DNA of 64,000 bases from Pseudomonas furukawaii (GTDB lineage Bacteria; Pseudomonadota; Gammaproteobacteria; Pseudomonadales; Pseudomonadaceae): NCBI RefSeq assembly GCF_002355475.1, contig NZ_AP014862.1, forward strand, positions 5,456,001 to 5,520,000, written 5' to 3'. Shown here piece by piece: positions 36,600-43,561 of the stretch (position 1 is its first letter; each line of letters begins with the position of its first letter). Made by a program: the position numbers and the translations under genes. Below the pieces are notes generated by a model that saw only the letters and a list, made by a program, of their open reading frames with translations, was not told where the DNA came from and did no database searches.

Positions 36600-36622
36600 G
36601 GATTTTCGACACTTCTTCGACA
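36600..36622 (-). repeat. 23-base inverted repeat flanking selC, left copy
   Basis: The minus-strand copy reads TGTCGAAGAAGTGTCGAAAA plus TCC, and the matching plus-strand copy is at 36838-36860 with one difference (AAG versus TAG). The two copies face each other across the selC gene, 215 bases apart. They may be recombinase-related or remnants of an integration event. Confidence 0.7.
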
Positions 36623-36653
36623 TCCAGCCCGAAACAGCCACCTCCGAATAGCC

Positions 36654-36678
36654 GAAAGCCCCGAATGGCGGGGCTTTC
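36654..36678 (-). terminator. Hairpin terminator of selC
   Basis: GAAAGCCCC pairs with GGGGCTTTC over a 7-base loop, 12 bases beyond the CCA end of tRNA-Sec. The minus-strand U tract is short. Confidence 0.6.
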
Positions 36679-36689
36679 AGATAGGTAAT

Positions 36690-36785
36690 TGGCGGAAGGC
36701 AGTGGGAGTCGAACCCACCCAGGAACGGCTGCCGTCCCCCACCGGGTTTGAAGCCCGGCCACGCCACCGGGCGTGCTTGCCTTCC
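36690..36785 (-). tRNA. selC: Selenocysteine tRNA (tRNA-Sec, anticodon TCA)
   Basis: The minus strand reads GGAAGGCAAGCACGCCCGGT at the 5' end, an anticodon loop CTTCAAA (anticodon TCA) on a 5-base GGGC(T)/(A)CCC-type stem, a long variable arm, a T arm GTGGGTTCGACTCCCAC and a genomically encoded CCA. At 96 bases with an 8-base acceptor stem and a long extra arm, it matches bacterial tRNA-Sec. A -10-like TATAGA lies 8-13 bases upstream. It decodes the in-frame UGA of fdnG and is served by selA and selB, 3-7 kb away. selC is a known integration hotspot. Confidence 0.97.
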
Positions 36786-36837
36786 ATGTTGATCTATAAG
36801 GCTTTTTCCGTGCCTACCTGCTGTGCAAGCGGGTCGG

Positions 36838-36860
36838 TGTCGAAGTAGTGTCGAAAATCC
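36838..36860 (+). repeat. 23-base inverted repeat flanking selC, right copy
   Basis: TGTCGAAGTAGTGTCGAAAA plus TCC is the plus-strand partner of the copy at 36600-36622. Its last 12 bases (TGTCGAAAATCC) also begin the longer direct repeat that recurs at 38813. Confidence 0.7.
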
Positions 36861-36909
36861 TGATGCGGACCATACCGGAAAACATCCTGGAAGTGGCCTG
36901 GCGCAACGC
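36849..36909 (+). repeat. 61-base imperfect direct repeat, left of hipBA
   Basis: It begins TGTCGAAAATCC and ends TCCTGGAAGTGGCCTGGCGC plus AACGC. The second copy at 38813-38873 has identical ends (12 and 25 bases) and a diverged 24-base centre. The pair brackets the hipBA module. Confidence 0.8.
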
Positions 36910-36933
36910 CAGCCTAGCGCAGAGTGACCAGGC

Positions 36934-38238
36934 TCACGGGAGCAGCTTGCGCGACATTTCAGCGATGACGATCGAATCGATGCTGCGCAACGCTCTCATC
37001 TCCCCGGGGAATGCATGCCCGACCTCGGGCTGCAGCCTGGCTATCTCCTCATTTTCACGTTGCACCTGGTCAATGAGTTGCTCAGCACCTCTGCGAACGG
37101 CAGTAGCCAACTGGATCACCTGTGTTCTCGCCGTGGCCGGCTTGATCGCGAGTATCCCGGCCGCCTCGACCAGCAACTCCAGGCTCATGCGCTCCACACG
37201 ATCTTCACCGGCTATCGGCCAGGCCATGGTCACTGCGCCCGGCCAATGGTCCTTGTCGAAGGCCTTGGTGGTCCAGACGGCGGTACTCAGCAGGTCATAG
37301 AAGGGTGCCAGCTCCAGCCCACCAGGCTTCATGAAGAAGCTGAGGTTCTTCAAGTGTGCATCGGTGTTGCCGACCAGGACATTGAACGTCAGCCATTGGA
37401 AAAGCTGCAGCCTGGCTCTGGCGGGAATGCGGCACATCGCGCTCAACTCACCCAAGCGCTCGACGCTCCCCGCGTGGTACTTGGTCGTCCTATCCAGATT
37501 GAGGACCTGACAGGCGTCCAGGCAGTGAAGCCTTGTCCACCCGCTAGCAGTACGAGTCCTATCGAACCTCTCGACCAGGTAGACCGGCATGGGAATGTAC
37601 TTTCGGGTCACGACCGGAACAGGCAGGCCCACCTTCCTGGCGAGCGTCATCACGAACCACTCGTTGATCACCGAATGGGCAAAGTCGCCGCTCGGGTGAT
37701 CCGGCTTGAGGATGTGTGTCGAGGGTTCGTTGCCGCCTGGTTCCAGGAACTCACCCTCCTCAACACGGAGCGCGACTTTGTGTTGTGCCCCGGCCAGCGA
37801 CATCCGTTTGAAGGACTGCTCGGCCAAGGGGATTCGAGGCATTTTCCGAATGCGCTCAGCCATCGCATCAAACGCAAGCGCTCGTAGCTCACCTGGCTCG
37901 GGCACTTGGTCAGGGGGCAGCAAGGTGATGGACCCGGCCGATTCGGCACCGAAGTGCTGCAGCATCCCGAATGCATCCTCACCCCCCACGCCGGCACTTG
38001 CGGCAATGAGCTGGCGTTGCCCTTCTTCCGGGAGCAGGTTGTCGAAGAACCACTGAACGGGACGGTCGCTTGCACCGTCAACGCAGGATTCCACCCTCAG
38101 CGGCAAACTCGGGCTGATGGCGTAGGCATCACGATTGCTCAGCCAGTCCTGGGTATAGGTGAATGTCCATAAGCCATTGCGTTCGGCCAGAACACCGACC
38201 TGATCGAAGTTGATCCAGACGTACAGTTGGCGATCCAT
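36934..38238 (-). CDS. hipA: HipA-family serine/threonine kinase toxin
   Basis: This 434-residue HipA is close to the E. coli length. The N-terminal couple_hipA domain ends before the kinase domain, which begins KRMSLAGAQHKVALRVEEGE. The nucleotide and regulatory Gly/Lys region is STHILKPDH, the catalytic loop is LVGNTDAHLKN (Asp and Asn), and the metal-binding site is LAPFYDLLST (Asp). HipA phosphorylates glutamyl-tRNA synthetase in E. coli; the target here is inferred by homology. The ATG overlaps the hipB stop. The gene is AT-richer than the flanking core genes. Confidence 0.95.
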   Translation of the reverse strand: MDRQLYVWINFDQVGVLAERNGLWTFTYTQDWLSNRDAYAISPSLPLRVESCVDGASDRPVQWFFDNLLPEEGQRQLIAASAGVGGEDAFGMLQHFGAESAGSITLLPPDQVPEPGELRALAFDAMAERIRKMPRIPLAEQSFKRMSLAGAQHKVALRVEEGEFLEPGGNEPSTHILKPDHPSGDFAHSVINEWFVMTLARKVGLPVPVVTRKYIPMPVYLVERFDRTRTASGWTRLHCLDACQVLNLDRTTKYHAGSVERLGELSAMCRIPARARLQLFQWLTFNVLVGNTDAHLKNLSFFMKPGGLELAPFYDLLSTAVWTTKAFDKDHWPGAVTMAWPIAGEDRVERMSLELLVEAAGILAIKPATARTQVIQLATAVRRGAEQLIDQVQRENEEIARLQPEVGHAFPGEMRALRSIDSIVIAEMSRKLLP

Positions 38239-38603
38239 CAGCGCGCCTTGTCGCTCAGGGACTTTTCAATGGCGAACATCAAGCGCCCCAAGTCATCAGA
38301 ACTCGACGTGCTCGTGCTGGGGCTCATCGTCATGGCCGGTTTGTTGAATGCTCGAACGATCTGAGCTCTCGTTTCCCCGGCAATCTCATCGGGAACCTCC
38401 ACCGACACTTTCAGCCCCAGTTCCTGCATGACCTGGAAGAGCAGCCCCCATTGCACGGTTTCACCGCCGCGTTCGACCTTGCCGAGGAAGTTCTCGCTCA
38501 CACCGATAACACCAGCGGCCACGTCCTGGCGCATGTTCATGGCCTTTCGACAGGCCCGGATGAGGTGGCCCAAGGCTTTGGGAGAATCGATAGGCACATT
38601 CAC
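38238..38603 (-). CDS. hipB: HipB-type antitoxin and repressor
   Basis: This protein of about 121 residues has an Xre HTH (LGHLIRACRKAMNMRQDVAA, VIGVSENFLGKVERGGETV) and a Ser/Thr-rich, probably flexible C-terminal tail (MTMSPSTSTSSSDDLG). The GTG start at 38603, with GGGGA 7 bases upstream, is chosen; a TTG at 38651 in the same frame would extend it. It neutralises HipA and represses the operon by binding the three dyads upstream. Confidence 0.85.
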   Translation of the reverse strand: MNVPIDSPKALGHLIRACRKAMNMRQDVAAGVIGVSENFLGKVERGGETVQWGLLFQVMQELGLKVSVEVPDEIAGETRAQIVRAFNKPAMTMSPSTSTSSSDDLGRLMFAIEKSLSDKAR

Positions 38604-38657
38604 TGAAAAATCCCCACGCCCATAAGGAAAAGATGAGCAACGTTGAACCAAGCTGAA

Positions 38658-38780
38658 AAAACCACATAGTCGTGAGGATTACATCGATCAAGAGGCTTGG
38701 CCAATAATAATCCTCACGAACGAGAGGATTATAGTCGCAGAATAGACCTGGCTTGAAAAATCCTCACGATTGCGAGGATT
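38658..38780. promoter_or_regulatory. Three HipB operators
   Basis: AATCCTC-N8-GAGGATT occurs at 38709-38730 and 38759-38780, and a third copy with two arm mismatches (AAACCAC-N8-GAGGATT) at 38658-38679. The centres are about 50 bases apart. This is the E. coli HipB operator design (TATCC-N8-GGATA) with a different arm sequence, which implies DNA bending or looping and tight autoregulation. Confidence 0.85.
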
Positions 38781-38812
38781 CCTTCTGGGCGAGCGGAGAA
38801 GCAGTGAAGAAC

Positions 38813-38873
38813 TGTCGAAAATCCCTGGTGGGGCCGTATTCCAGAACGTCCTGGAAGTGGCCTGGCGCAACGC
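38813..38873 (+). repeat. 61-base imperfect direct repeat, right of hipBA
   Basis: This is the second copy of the element at 36849-36909. It shares TGTCGAAAATCC at one end and TCCTGGAAGTGGCCTGGCGC plus AACGC at the other. It continues directly into sequence resembling the 3' end of hipA. Confidence 0.8.
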
Positions 38874-38894
38874 GCTGAACTCACCGGGGAATGC
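38865..38894 (-). pseudogene. Remnant of a second hipA 3' end
   Basis: The minus strand encodes AFPGEFSALR, nearly identical to AFPGEMRALR near the HipA C-terminus. At the base level, GCGCAACGC-N10-CCGGGGAATGC is shared with hipA (36985-37014). It is joined directly to the direct repeat through a GCGCAACGC that occurs twice in the intact copy, which suggests deletion between these 9-base repeats. Confidence 0.5.
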
Positions 38895-38926
38895 TCGACT
38901 GGGCTCAGTCGGGCCCAAGGTAGTTC

Positions 38927-39187
38927 TCAGCCCGGCTCGCGAATCGGCTGCAGGGAACGGATGTAGGCCCAGAAGACTTCATGGGGAAACGCCTTCGGGT
39001 CCAGGGCGTTGACCACCACGAAATGCCCATGCTCGTAGATGCCCTCCTTCGGCAGCACCACGCCCAGCACATGGAGGCAGCGCCAGACGGACTCCGGGTC
39101 TTCGTCCCAGCCCAGTTCCATCAGCACCGTTTGCCCGAGGCAGGACAGCGCGGTGGCGCTGTCGATGGCGGCGCACTGGCTGGACAT
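38927..39187 (-). CDS. Small Pf-phage-like hypothetical protein
   Basis: This 86-residue protein begins MSSQCAAIDSATALSCLGQT and contains WRCLHVLGVVLPKEGIYEHG and FPHEVFWAYIRSLQPI. It is the last of three short minus-strand genes spaced like the early left operon of Pf-type filamentous phages. It starts two bases before the upstream stop, so translation is coupled. I recognise no domain, and the phage assignment rests on synteny with the repressor and Xis-like genes. Confidence 0.6.
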   Translation of the reverse strand: MSSQCAAIDSATALSCLGQTVLMELGWDEDPESVWRCLHVLGVVLPKEGIYEHGHFVVVNALDPKAFPHEVFWAYIRSLQPIREPG

Positions 39188-39188
39188 G

Positions 39189-39392
39189 TCAGTAGTCCCC
39201 CGCCGAGAACTCGGTTTTGCCCTTGAGCAGGTCTTCCCGCAGACGGGCGAGGTTGACCATGCGGAAGCCGGCCAGCTTCAGGCTCGGGATGGTGCCGTCG
39301 TCCACCCAGGCAATGGCCTCTTCGATGGATACGCCGGTCATTTCGGCGAAGGTCTTCACGCTGCACAGGGCCAGGCTTTCATCCTTGCTCAT
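39189..39392 (-). CDS. Xis/MerR-like small DNA-binding protein (1)
   Basis: This 67-residue protein begins MSKDESLALCSVKTFAEMTG, with an HTH VSIEEAIAWVDDGTIPSLKL followed by MVNLARLREDLL. The W-(V/I)-x-(D/N)-G-(T/S)-IPS core recurs in the next gene, so the two are tandem paralogues. Pf phages encode a similar excisionase at this position. The start overlaps the upstream stop (ATGA). Confidence 0.75.
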   Translation of the reverse strand: MSKDESLALCSVKTFAEMTGVSIEEAIAWVDDGTIPSLKLAGFRMVNLARLREDLLKGKTEFSAGDY

Positions 39393-39607
39393 GGGGTCCA
39401 CTCCTTTTTCAGCAGTTCGCAGGTCAGCAACGCGACGTTGACCATCAGGTGCTTGCCGACCTGGTGGGAGGGGATGGAGCCGTTGCGGATCCATCCCCAA
39501 ACGATGTTGTGTTCGTCGCCCATCCTTATCCAGTCGGCGAACACGCGCCTGGGCATCAGTGGCGGTGGGCTGAGCAGGTCGTTGAGCGTCAGATTGGTTC
39601 CTTCCAC
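39389..39607 (-). CDS. Xis/MerR-like small DNA-binding protein (2)
   Basis: This 72-residue protein carries a core WGWIRNGSIPSHQVGKHLMV followed by NVALLTCELLKK. It is paralogous to the downstream gene over about 35 residues and is the first gene of the leftward operon. The N-terminal part (LTLNDLLSPPPLMPRRVF) resembles Pf4 XisF-like proteins that activate excision. The start lies directly beside AAGGA, so an alternative downstream start cannot be excluded. It faces the operator repeats at 39663-39721. Confidence 0.72.
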   Translation of the reverse strand: MEGTNLTLNDLLSPPPLMPRRVFADWIRMGDEHNIVWGWIRNGSIPSHQVGKHLMVNVALLTCELLKKEWTP

Positions 39608-39662
39608 ATCCTTGGCCTTTATTGCACCATGTCGGTCTTTGATGGGCTTGAGTGAAACTCAA

Positions 39663-39721
39663 GTCAATAATTACCCCAAGTCAATTATTGACCCATTACC
39701 TCACCGAGTCAATAGTTACCC
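39663..39721. promoter_or_regulatory. Phage repressor operator repeats
   Basis: Three repeats of GTCAATA(A/G)TTACCC type occur at 39663-39676, 39680-39694 and 39708-39721. The central one contains the perfect palindrome GTCAATTATTGAC (39680-39692). They fill the gap between the divergent repressor and Xis-like genes, as expected for a lysogenic switch. Confidence 0.75.
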
Positions 39722-39747
39722 TGATTAACACGGTTGAACTTAGCTAT

Positions 39748-39999
39748 ATGGATAGCTCGGCAGATAGAGCGCGCTTATTGATCAAGAAGGTCGGGCCGAA
39801 GAAGCTCAGCGTCTTGAGCGAAACCGACCACAGCAGATGGCTGAACGTCAGCAAAGGAGCCGTCCGCGTCAGCAGCGAAGAGATCGACGTATTGGTGAAA
39901 GCCTTCCCCCAGTACGCCCTGTGGTTGGCCAGCGGCGAAATCATTCCCGAAAAGGGCCAAACCAGCCCCGAATACGACGAGGCGCATTCAGCGGGTTGA
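39748..39999 (+). CDS. Pf-type phage repressor C
   Basis: This 83-residue HTH protein reads DSSADRARLLIKKVGPKKLS, then SVLSETDHSRWLNVSKGAVR, then EEIDVLVKAFPQYALWLASG. The WLNVSKG and FPQYALWL segments are typical of Pf-phage immunity repressors. The longer frame from 39652 is discarded because it covers the operators. The chosen ATG at 39748 has no clear ribosome site and may be read from a very short leader. It represses the leftward operon and confers superinfection immunity by homology. Confidence 0.78.
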   Translation: MDSSADRARLLIKKVGPKKLSVLSETDHSRWLNVSKGAVRVSSEEIDVLVKAFPQYALWLASGEIIPEKGQTSPEYDEAHSAG

Positions 40000-40189
40000 G
40001 GATGGGTATCGCTGCGCTCAACGCCATTACGTAGTTCGAGCTTCTCGCCGGCCGCTCCTGGCCGATTTCACCCCGTCAAGGACGCCCGCTCCTGGTCGGT
40101 TACTACCGACCACTACGGACAGCGATCGGAATTTTAACCCCGCCCCGCTACCGCGCGAACGTCCCTTCCATCAGCTGAACGACCTGCAC

Positions 40190-42109
40190 TCAAGCACTAC
40201 CCGCCGTGGCGTGGGCCAGCCCCGAGTCTTCCCTGATCCGACGTTCATTGCCGATGCGCCGGGTGAAGCCGACCCGGTCGAAGTATTCGAGCAGCTGGAT
40301 GCTGCGCTTGCGCCCCAGGCCGATGTGGTCGCGCCAGGCGGCGGTCCCGATGGTGCCCTGTTGCTGCTGCAGTTGCTGGGCCAGGGCCGTCAGTTGGCGG
40401 ATGGTGCTGTCGGGATAGAAGAGGTCCTTGACCACCTGATGCAGCAGTCCGAGGCGGGCGAGTTTGCGTTGCAGCAGGCGCATGGCGCCTTCGTCCACCT
40501 GGAGCTCCCGGGCCAGGTCGCGGACCCAGGGCGGGTCGAAGCGGCCGGCTTCCAGCAGGGGCCAGAGGCGCTGGCGCAGGGCTTCGTCGGCGTCGCTCAG
40601 TCGGACCTGGTGACCGGGCAGGTGCAGCCAGGGGCCGCTGCTCTGCACGGCGCCGCTGGCCAGTTGGCTGTCCAGCAGGGCGATGAAGACGGGGCGCTCC
40701 AGTTCCGGCAGGGCGTAGCGGCGCAGGCGGTCGCGGTCGGGGCCGAGTTCGTCGGGGAGTTCGGCGTGGAAGCGCCCGAGGCCGTCCAGCAACCGGTCTT
40801 CCAGGTTCTGCCAGCGCGCCTTGGCGAAGAGGCGCGGGCCTTGGCGGGTGGTGACTTCGATAACCTCATCCGGCAACGACCAGTCGCCACGCGGACGGTT
40901 GAACTGGCGCTCCAGCGACTGCGGGTCCAGGCCATTGTGGGCCGTGGCGAGGAGCGTCGGCAGCGCGGATTCCAGGCCGTCGCCTTGCAGGGCCTGCAGC
41001 TGGGCGAGACGCTCCGGCGTGCGGCGGTTGCGGGCCGGGGCGAAGGGATCGAGGACGCGGCCGCCGCCCAGGGTGCGCTGGGCGGACTGGTCCCGCAGCA
41101 CCAGGCGGTCGCCGTGCACGGCATGAGCCGGGGCGTTGAGCAGCACCTGGGCGAAGGCGCGCTGGCCCGGGGCGAGGCTGTTGCCTTGCAGCAGGGCCAC
41201 GCGGCCGGTGACGTCCTGGGCGCCGAGGTGGATGTGGACCGGCGTCCAGTGCGCGAGGTCATGGGGCTCGCCGGGGAGCAGGTGCAGGTCGATGTCGACA
41301 CGGGTGGTGGGCGCCATCAGGGCCGGTGCCAGCAGCCAGTCGCCCCGGTGCAGTTGTTCCAGGGCGAGGCGTTCGCCGGCGATGTTGAGGGCCAGGCGCT
41401 GGCCGGCGCCGGCCTGCTCCACCGCCTGGTCGCGAGCCCGCAGGCCGCGCACGCGCAGTGTCCTCCCGGAGGGCGCGAGGATCAGTTCGTCCCCCACCCG
41501 CACCTGCCCGGCGAAGGCGGTGCCGGTCACCACCACGCCGGCGCCGGAAACGCTGAAGGCGCGGTCGATGGGCAGGCGGAAGTGGCCGCGCTCGCTGCGG
41601 CTGGCGGCGTGGGCGGCTTCCGCGAGCATGGCGCCGCGCAGGGCCTCGATGCCCTGCCCGCCCAGGTTATCCACCGGGAAGATCTCCGCACCGCCCAGAG
41701 GGCCGGGCGCCAGCAGCGCCGCGACTTCGGCGCGGGCCTGCGCAAGGCGCTCGGCGGACACGCGGTCGACCTTGGTGAGGGCGACCAGGGCGCGGCGGAT
41801 GCCCAGCAGCTCGGCGATGGCGAGGTGCTCGCGGGTCTGCGGCATGACGCCGTCGTCGGCGGCCACCACCAGCAGCAACAGGTCGATGCCGCAGGCGCCG
41901 GCCAGCATGTTGTGGACGAAGCGCTCGTGGCCCGGCACGTCGATGAAGGAGGTGCTCTGGCCGTCGCCGAGGTCGGCGTGGAGGTAACCGAGGTCGATGG
42001 TGATGCCGCGCTCGCGCTCGGCGGGGCGGCGGTCGCCCTGCTGGCCGGTGAGGGCCTTGAGCAGGGCGGTCTTGCCGTGGTCGATGTGGCCTGCGGTGCC
42101 GACGATCAC
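40190..42109 (-). CDS. selB: Selenocysteine-specific elongation factor SelB
   Basis: This 639-residue GTPase has G1 [11 protein letters not shown] near residues 4-14, G3 [14 protein letters not shown]4 TKVD, EF-Tu-like domains II and III to about residue 370, and C-terminal winged-helix domains that bind the SECIS hairpin (FARAR-type WHD content such as [15 protein letters not shown]). The start is a GTG overlapping the selA stop as GTGA. It delivers Sec-tRNA to UGA codons; fdnG in this window carries one. The 190-base gap to the phage repressor holds no gene. Confidence 0.97.
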   Translation of the reverse strand: MIVGTAGHIDHGKTALLKALTGQQGDRRPAERERGITIDLGYLHADLGDGQSTSFIDVPGHERFVHNMLAGACGIDLLLLVVAADDGVMPQTREHLAIAELLGIRRALVALTKVDRVSAERLAQARAEVAALLAPGPLGGAEIFPVDNLGGQGIEALRGAMLAEAAHAASRSERGHFRLPIDRAFSVSGAGVVVTGTAFAGQVRVGDELILAPSGRTLRVRGLRARDQAVEQAGAGQRLALNIAGERLALEQLHRGDWLLAPALMAPTTRVDIDLHLLPGEPHDLAHWTPVHIHLGAQDVTGRVALLQGNSLAPGQRAFAQVLLNAPAHAVHGDRLVLRDQSAQRTLGGGRVLDPFAPARNRRTPERLAQLQALQGDGLESALPTLLATAHNGLDPQSLERQFNRPRGDWSLPDEVIEVTTRQGPRLFAKARWQNLEDRLLDGLGRFHAELPDELGPDRDRLRRYALPELERPVFIALLDSQLASGAVQSSGPWLHLPGHQVRLSDADEALRQRLWPLLEAGRFDPPWVRDLARELQVDEGAMRLLQRKLARLGLLHQVVKDLFYPDSTIRQLTALAQQLQQQQGTIGTAAWRDHIGLGRKRSIQLLEYFDRVGFTRRIGNERRIREDSGLAHATAGSA

Positions 42110-43512
42110 GCCATGCCCCCGTCGAGGTGAGGCAGCTGGGCGAGGAAGGCGGGCTCGTCGTCCAGTTGGCGGAGGTCGAGCCAGAGGGCGTCGTCGTCGA
42201 GACGGCCGATCACCGGGATGGGCAGGGTGCGCAGGCTTTCTTCCAGCTGCCGCAGGGCGCGGCCGCGCAGTCGCCTGGGCTGCTGCGGGCGCAGGCAGAG
42301 GGCGGCGCTGGGCAGCCGGGCCACGGGCTGGGCGCCGCTGCCGATCATGCCGAGGGCGGGTTCGACGCTGACCTGCCAGGCTCCGCCAAGCTGGGTGGCC
42401 AGCGGCGCAGCCAGGCGTTGGGCTTGGGCAAGGATGTCGGGCTGCGGGCGGCTGAGCAGGCGCAGGGTGGTGAGGCGTTCGGCGAGGCGCTCGGGGTCGC
42501 GGTAGAGGGCGAGCACCGCTTCCAGCGCGGCGAGGGTGAGCTTGTCCACCCGCAGGGCGCGCTTGAGGGGGTTCTTCTTGATGCGGCCGATCAGTTCCTT
42601 GCTGCCGAGGATGAGCCCGGCCTGGGGGCCGCCGAGAAGCTTGTCGCCGCTGAAGGTGACGATGTCGGCGCCGTCGCGCAGGGCTTCCTGCACCGTGGGT
42701 TCCCTGGGCAGGCCCCAGCGGGTGAGGTCCACCAGGGTGCCGCTGCCGAGGTCTTCCAGCAGGGGCAGGCCATGGGCGTGGGCGATGCGCGCGAGTTCGG
42801 GGGTGGCGACGCTCGCGGTGAAGCCCTGCACGCTGTAGTTGCTGGTGTGCACGCGCATCAGCAGGCCGGTGCGGGGGTTGATGACGGCCTCGTAGTCCTT
42901 GGCGTGGGTGCGGTTGGTGGTGCCCACCTCGACCAGCTTCACGCCGGCGCGGGCCATGATGTCGGGGATGCGGAAGGCGCCGCCGATCTCGATCAGTTCG
43001 CCCCGGCTGATGACGCCTTCCTTGCGCGCGCCGAGGCTGTTGAGGGCGAGCAGCACGGCGGCGGCGTTGTTGTTGACCACGGTGACGGCTTCGGCGCCGG
43101 TGAGTTCGCGGACCAGGCCGGTGATGAGGTCGTCGCGGTCGCCACGCTTGCCGCTGGCGAGGTCGAACTCGAGGTTCAGCGGGTAGCGGGCGGCCAGGGT
43201 GATGGCCTCGATGGCTTCGTCCGGCATCAGGGCGCGGCCGAGGTTGGTGTGCAGGACGGTGCCGGTGAGGTTGAACACCCGGCGCACGCGGCTGGCGTGC
43301 CAGGCGGCGAGGCGTTCGCCGGCGCGTCCGGCGAGCACGGCTTCGCTGAGTTCGACGGCGGCGAGGTGCCCCTGGCGCACGGGTTCGCGCAGTTCATCCA
43401 GCAGGTCGCGCAGGGTTTTCAGCAGGGGCTCGCGGCCGTAGCGCTGTTGCAGCGGCGCGCAGGCCGGGCTGCGCAGCAGGCGGTCGACGGAGGGCAGGCG
43501 TGGGGCCGACAT
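42106..43512 (-). CDS. selA: L-seryl-tRNA(Sec) selenium transferase SelA
   Basis: This 468-residue PLP enzyme converts Ser-tRNA-Sec to Sec-tRNA-Sec. The PLP Lys lies in [20 protein letters not shown] near residue 293. The N-terminal tRNA-binding region ([20 protein letters not shown]) and the conserved [14 protein letters not shown] and [10 protein letters not shown] segments are present. The ATG at 43512 has AAGGA 6 bases upstream, better placed than the ATG at 43518. The gene follows fdhE by 49 bases and overlaps selB. Confidence 0.97.
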   Translation of the reverse strand: MSAPRLPSVDRLLRSPACAPLQQRYGREPLLKTLRDLLDELREPVRQGHLAAVELSEAVLAGRAGERLAAWHASRVRRVFNLTGTVLHTNLGRALMPDEAIEAITLAARYPLNLEFDLASGKRGDRDDLITGLVRELTGAEAVTVVNNNAAAVLLALNSLGARKEGVISRGELIEIGGAFRIPDIMARAGVKLVEVGTTNRTHAKDYEAVINPRTGLLMRVHTSNYSVQGFTASVATPELARIAHAHGLPLLEDLGSGTLVDLTRWGLPREPTVQEALRDGADIVTFSGDKLLGGPQAGLILGSKELIGRIKKNPLKRALRVDKLTLAALEAVLALYRDPERLAERLTTLRLLSRPQPDILAQAQRLAAPLATQLGGAWQVSVEPALGMIGSGAQPVARLPSAALCLRPQQPRRLRGRALRQLEESLRTLPIPVIGRLDDDALWLDLRQLDDEPAFLAQLPHLDGGMA

Positions 43513-43561
43513 GGGCATTCCTTAGCGCGGGGCGTTCGGGTCCATTGATCAGTCTAGGCGC

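Larger units (their letters stand above)
38927..39999. mobile_element. Remnant of a Pf-like filamentous prophage (control region only)
   Basis: A divergent repressor (39748-39999) faces three small minus-strand genes, two of which encode Xis/MerR-like proteins, with A/T-rich operator repeats between. This matches the immunity and excision region of Pf-type inoviruses. Single-strand binding, coat, adsorption, zot-like and integrase genes are absent, so the element is not complete here. Confidence 0.65.

Noticed and set aside
36848-37300. Plus-strand open frame of 150 codons across the repeat and hipA 3' end
   Set aside because: It overlaps hipA antisense, lacks a ribosome site, and is explained by the repeat plus hipA.
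38708-38780. CRISPR-like repeats upstream of hipB
   Set aside because: Only three dyads with an N8 core. Spacing and palindromy fit HipB operators, and no repeat-spacer array exists.
40001-40189. Possible small RNA or gene in the gap before selB
   Set aside because: There are short imperfect direct repeats (CGCTCCTGG) but no promoter-terminator pair or credible ORF.
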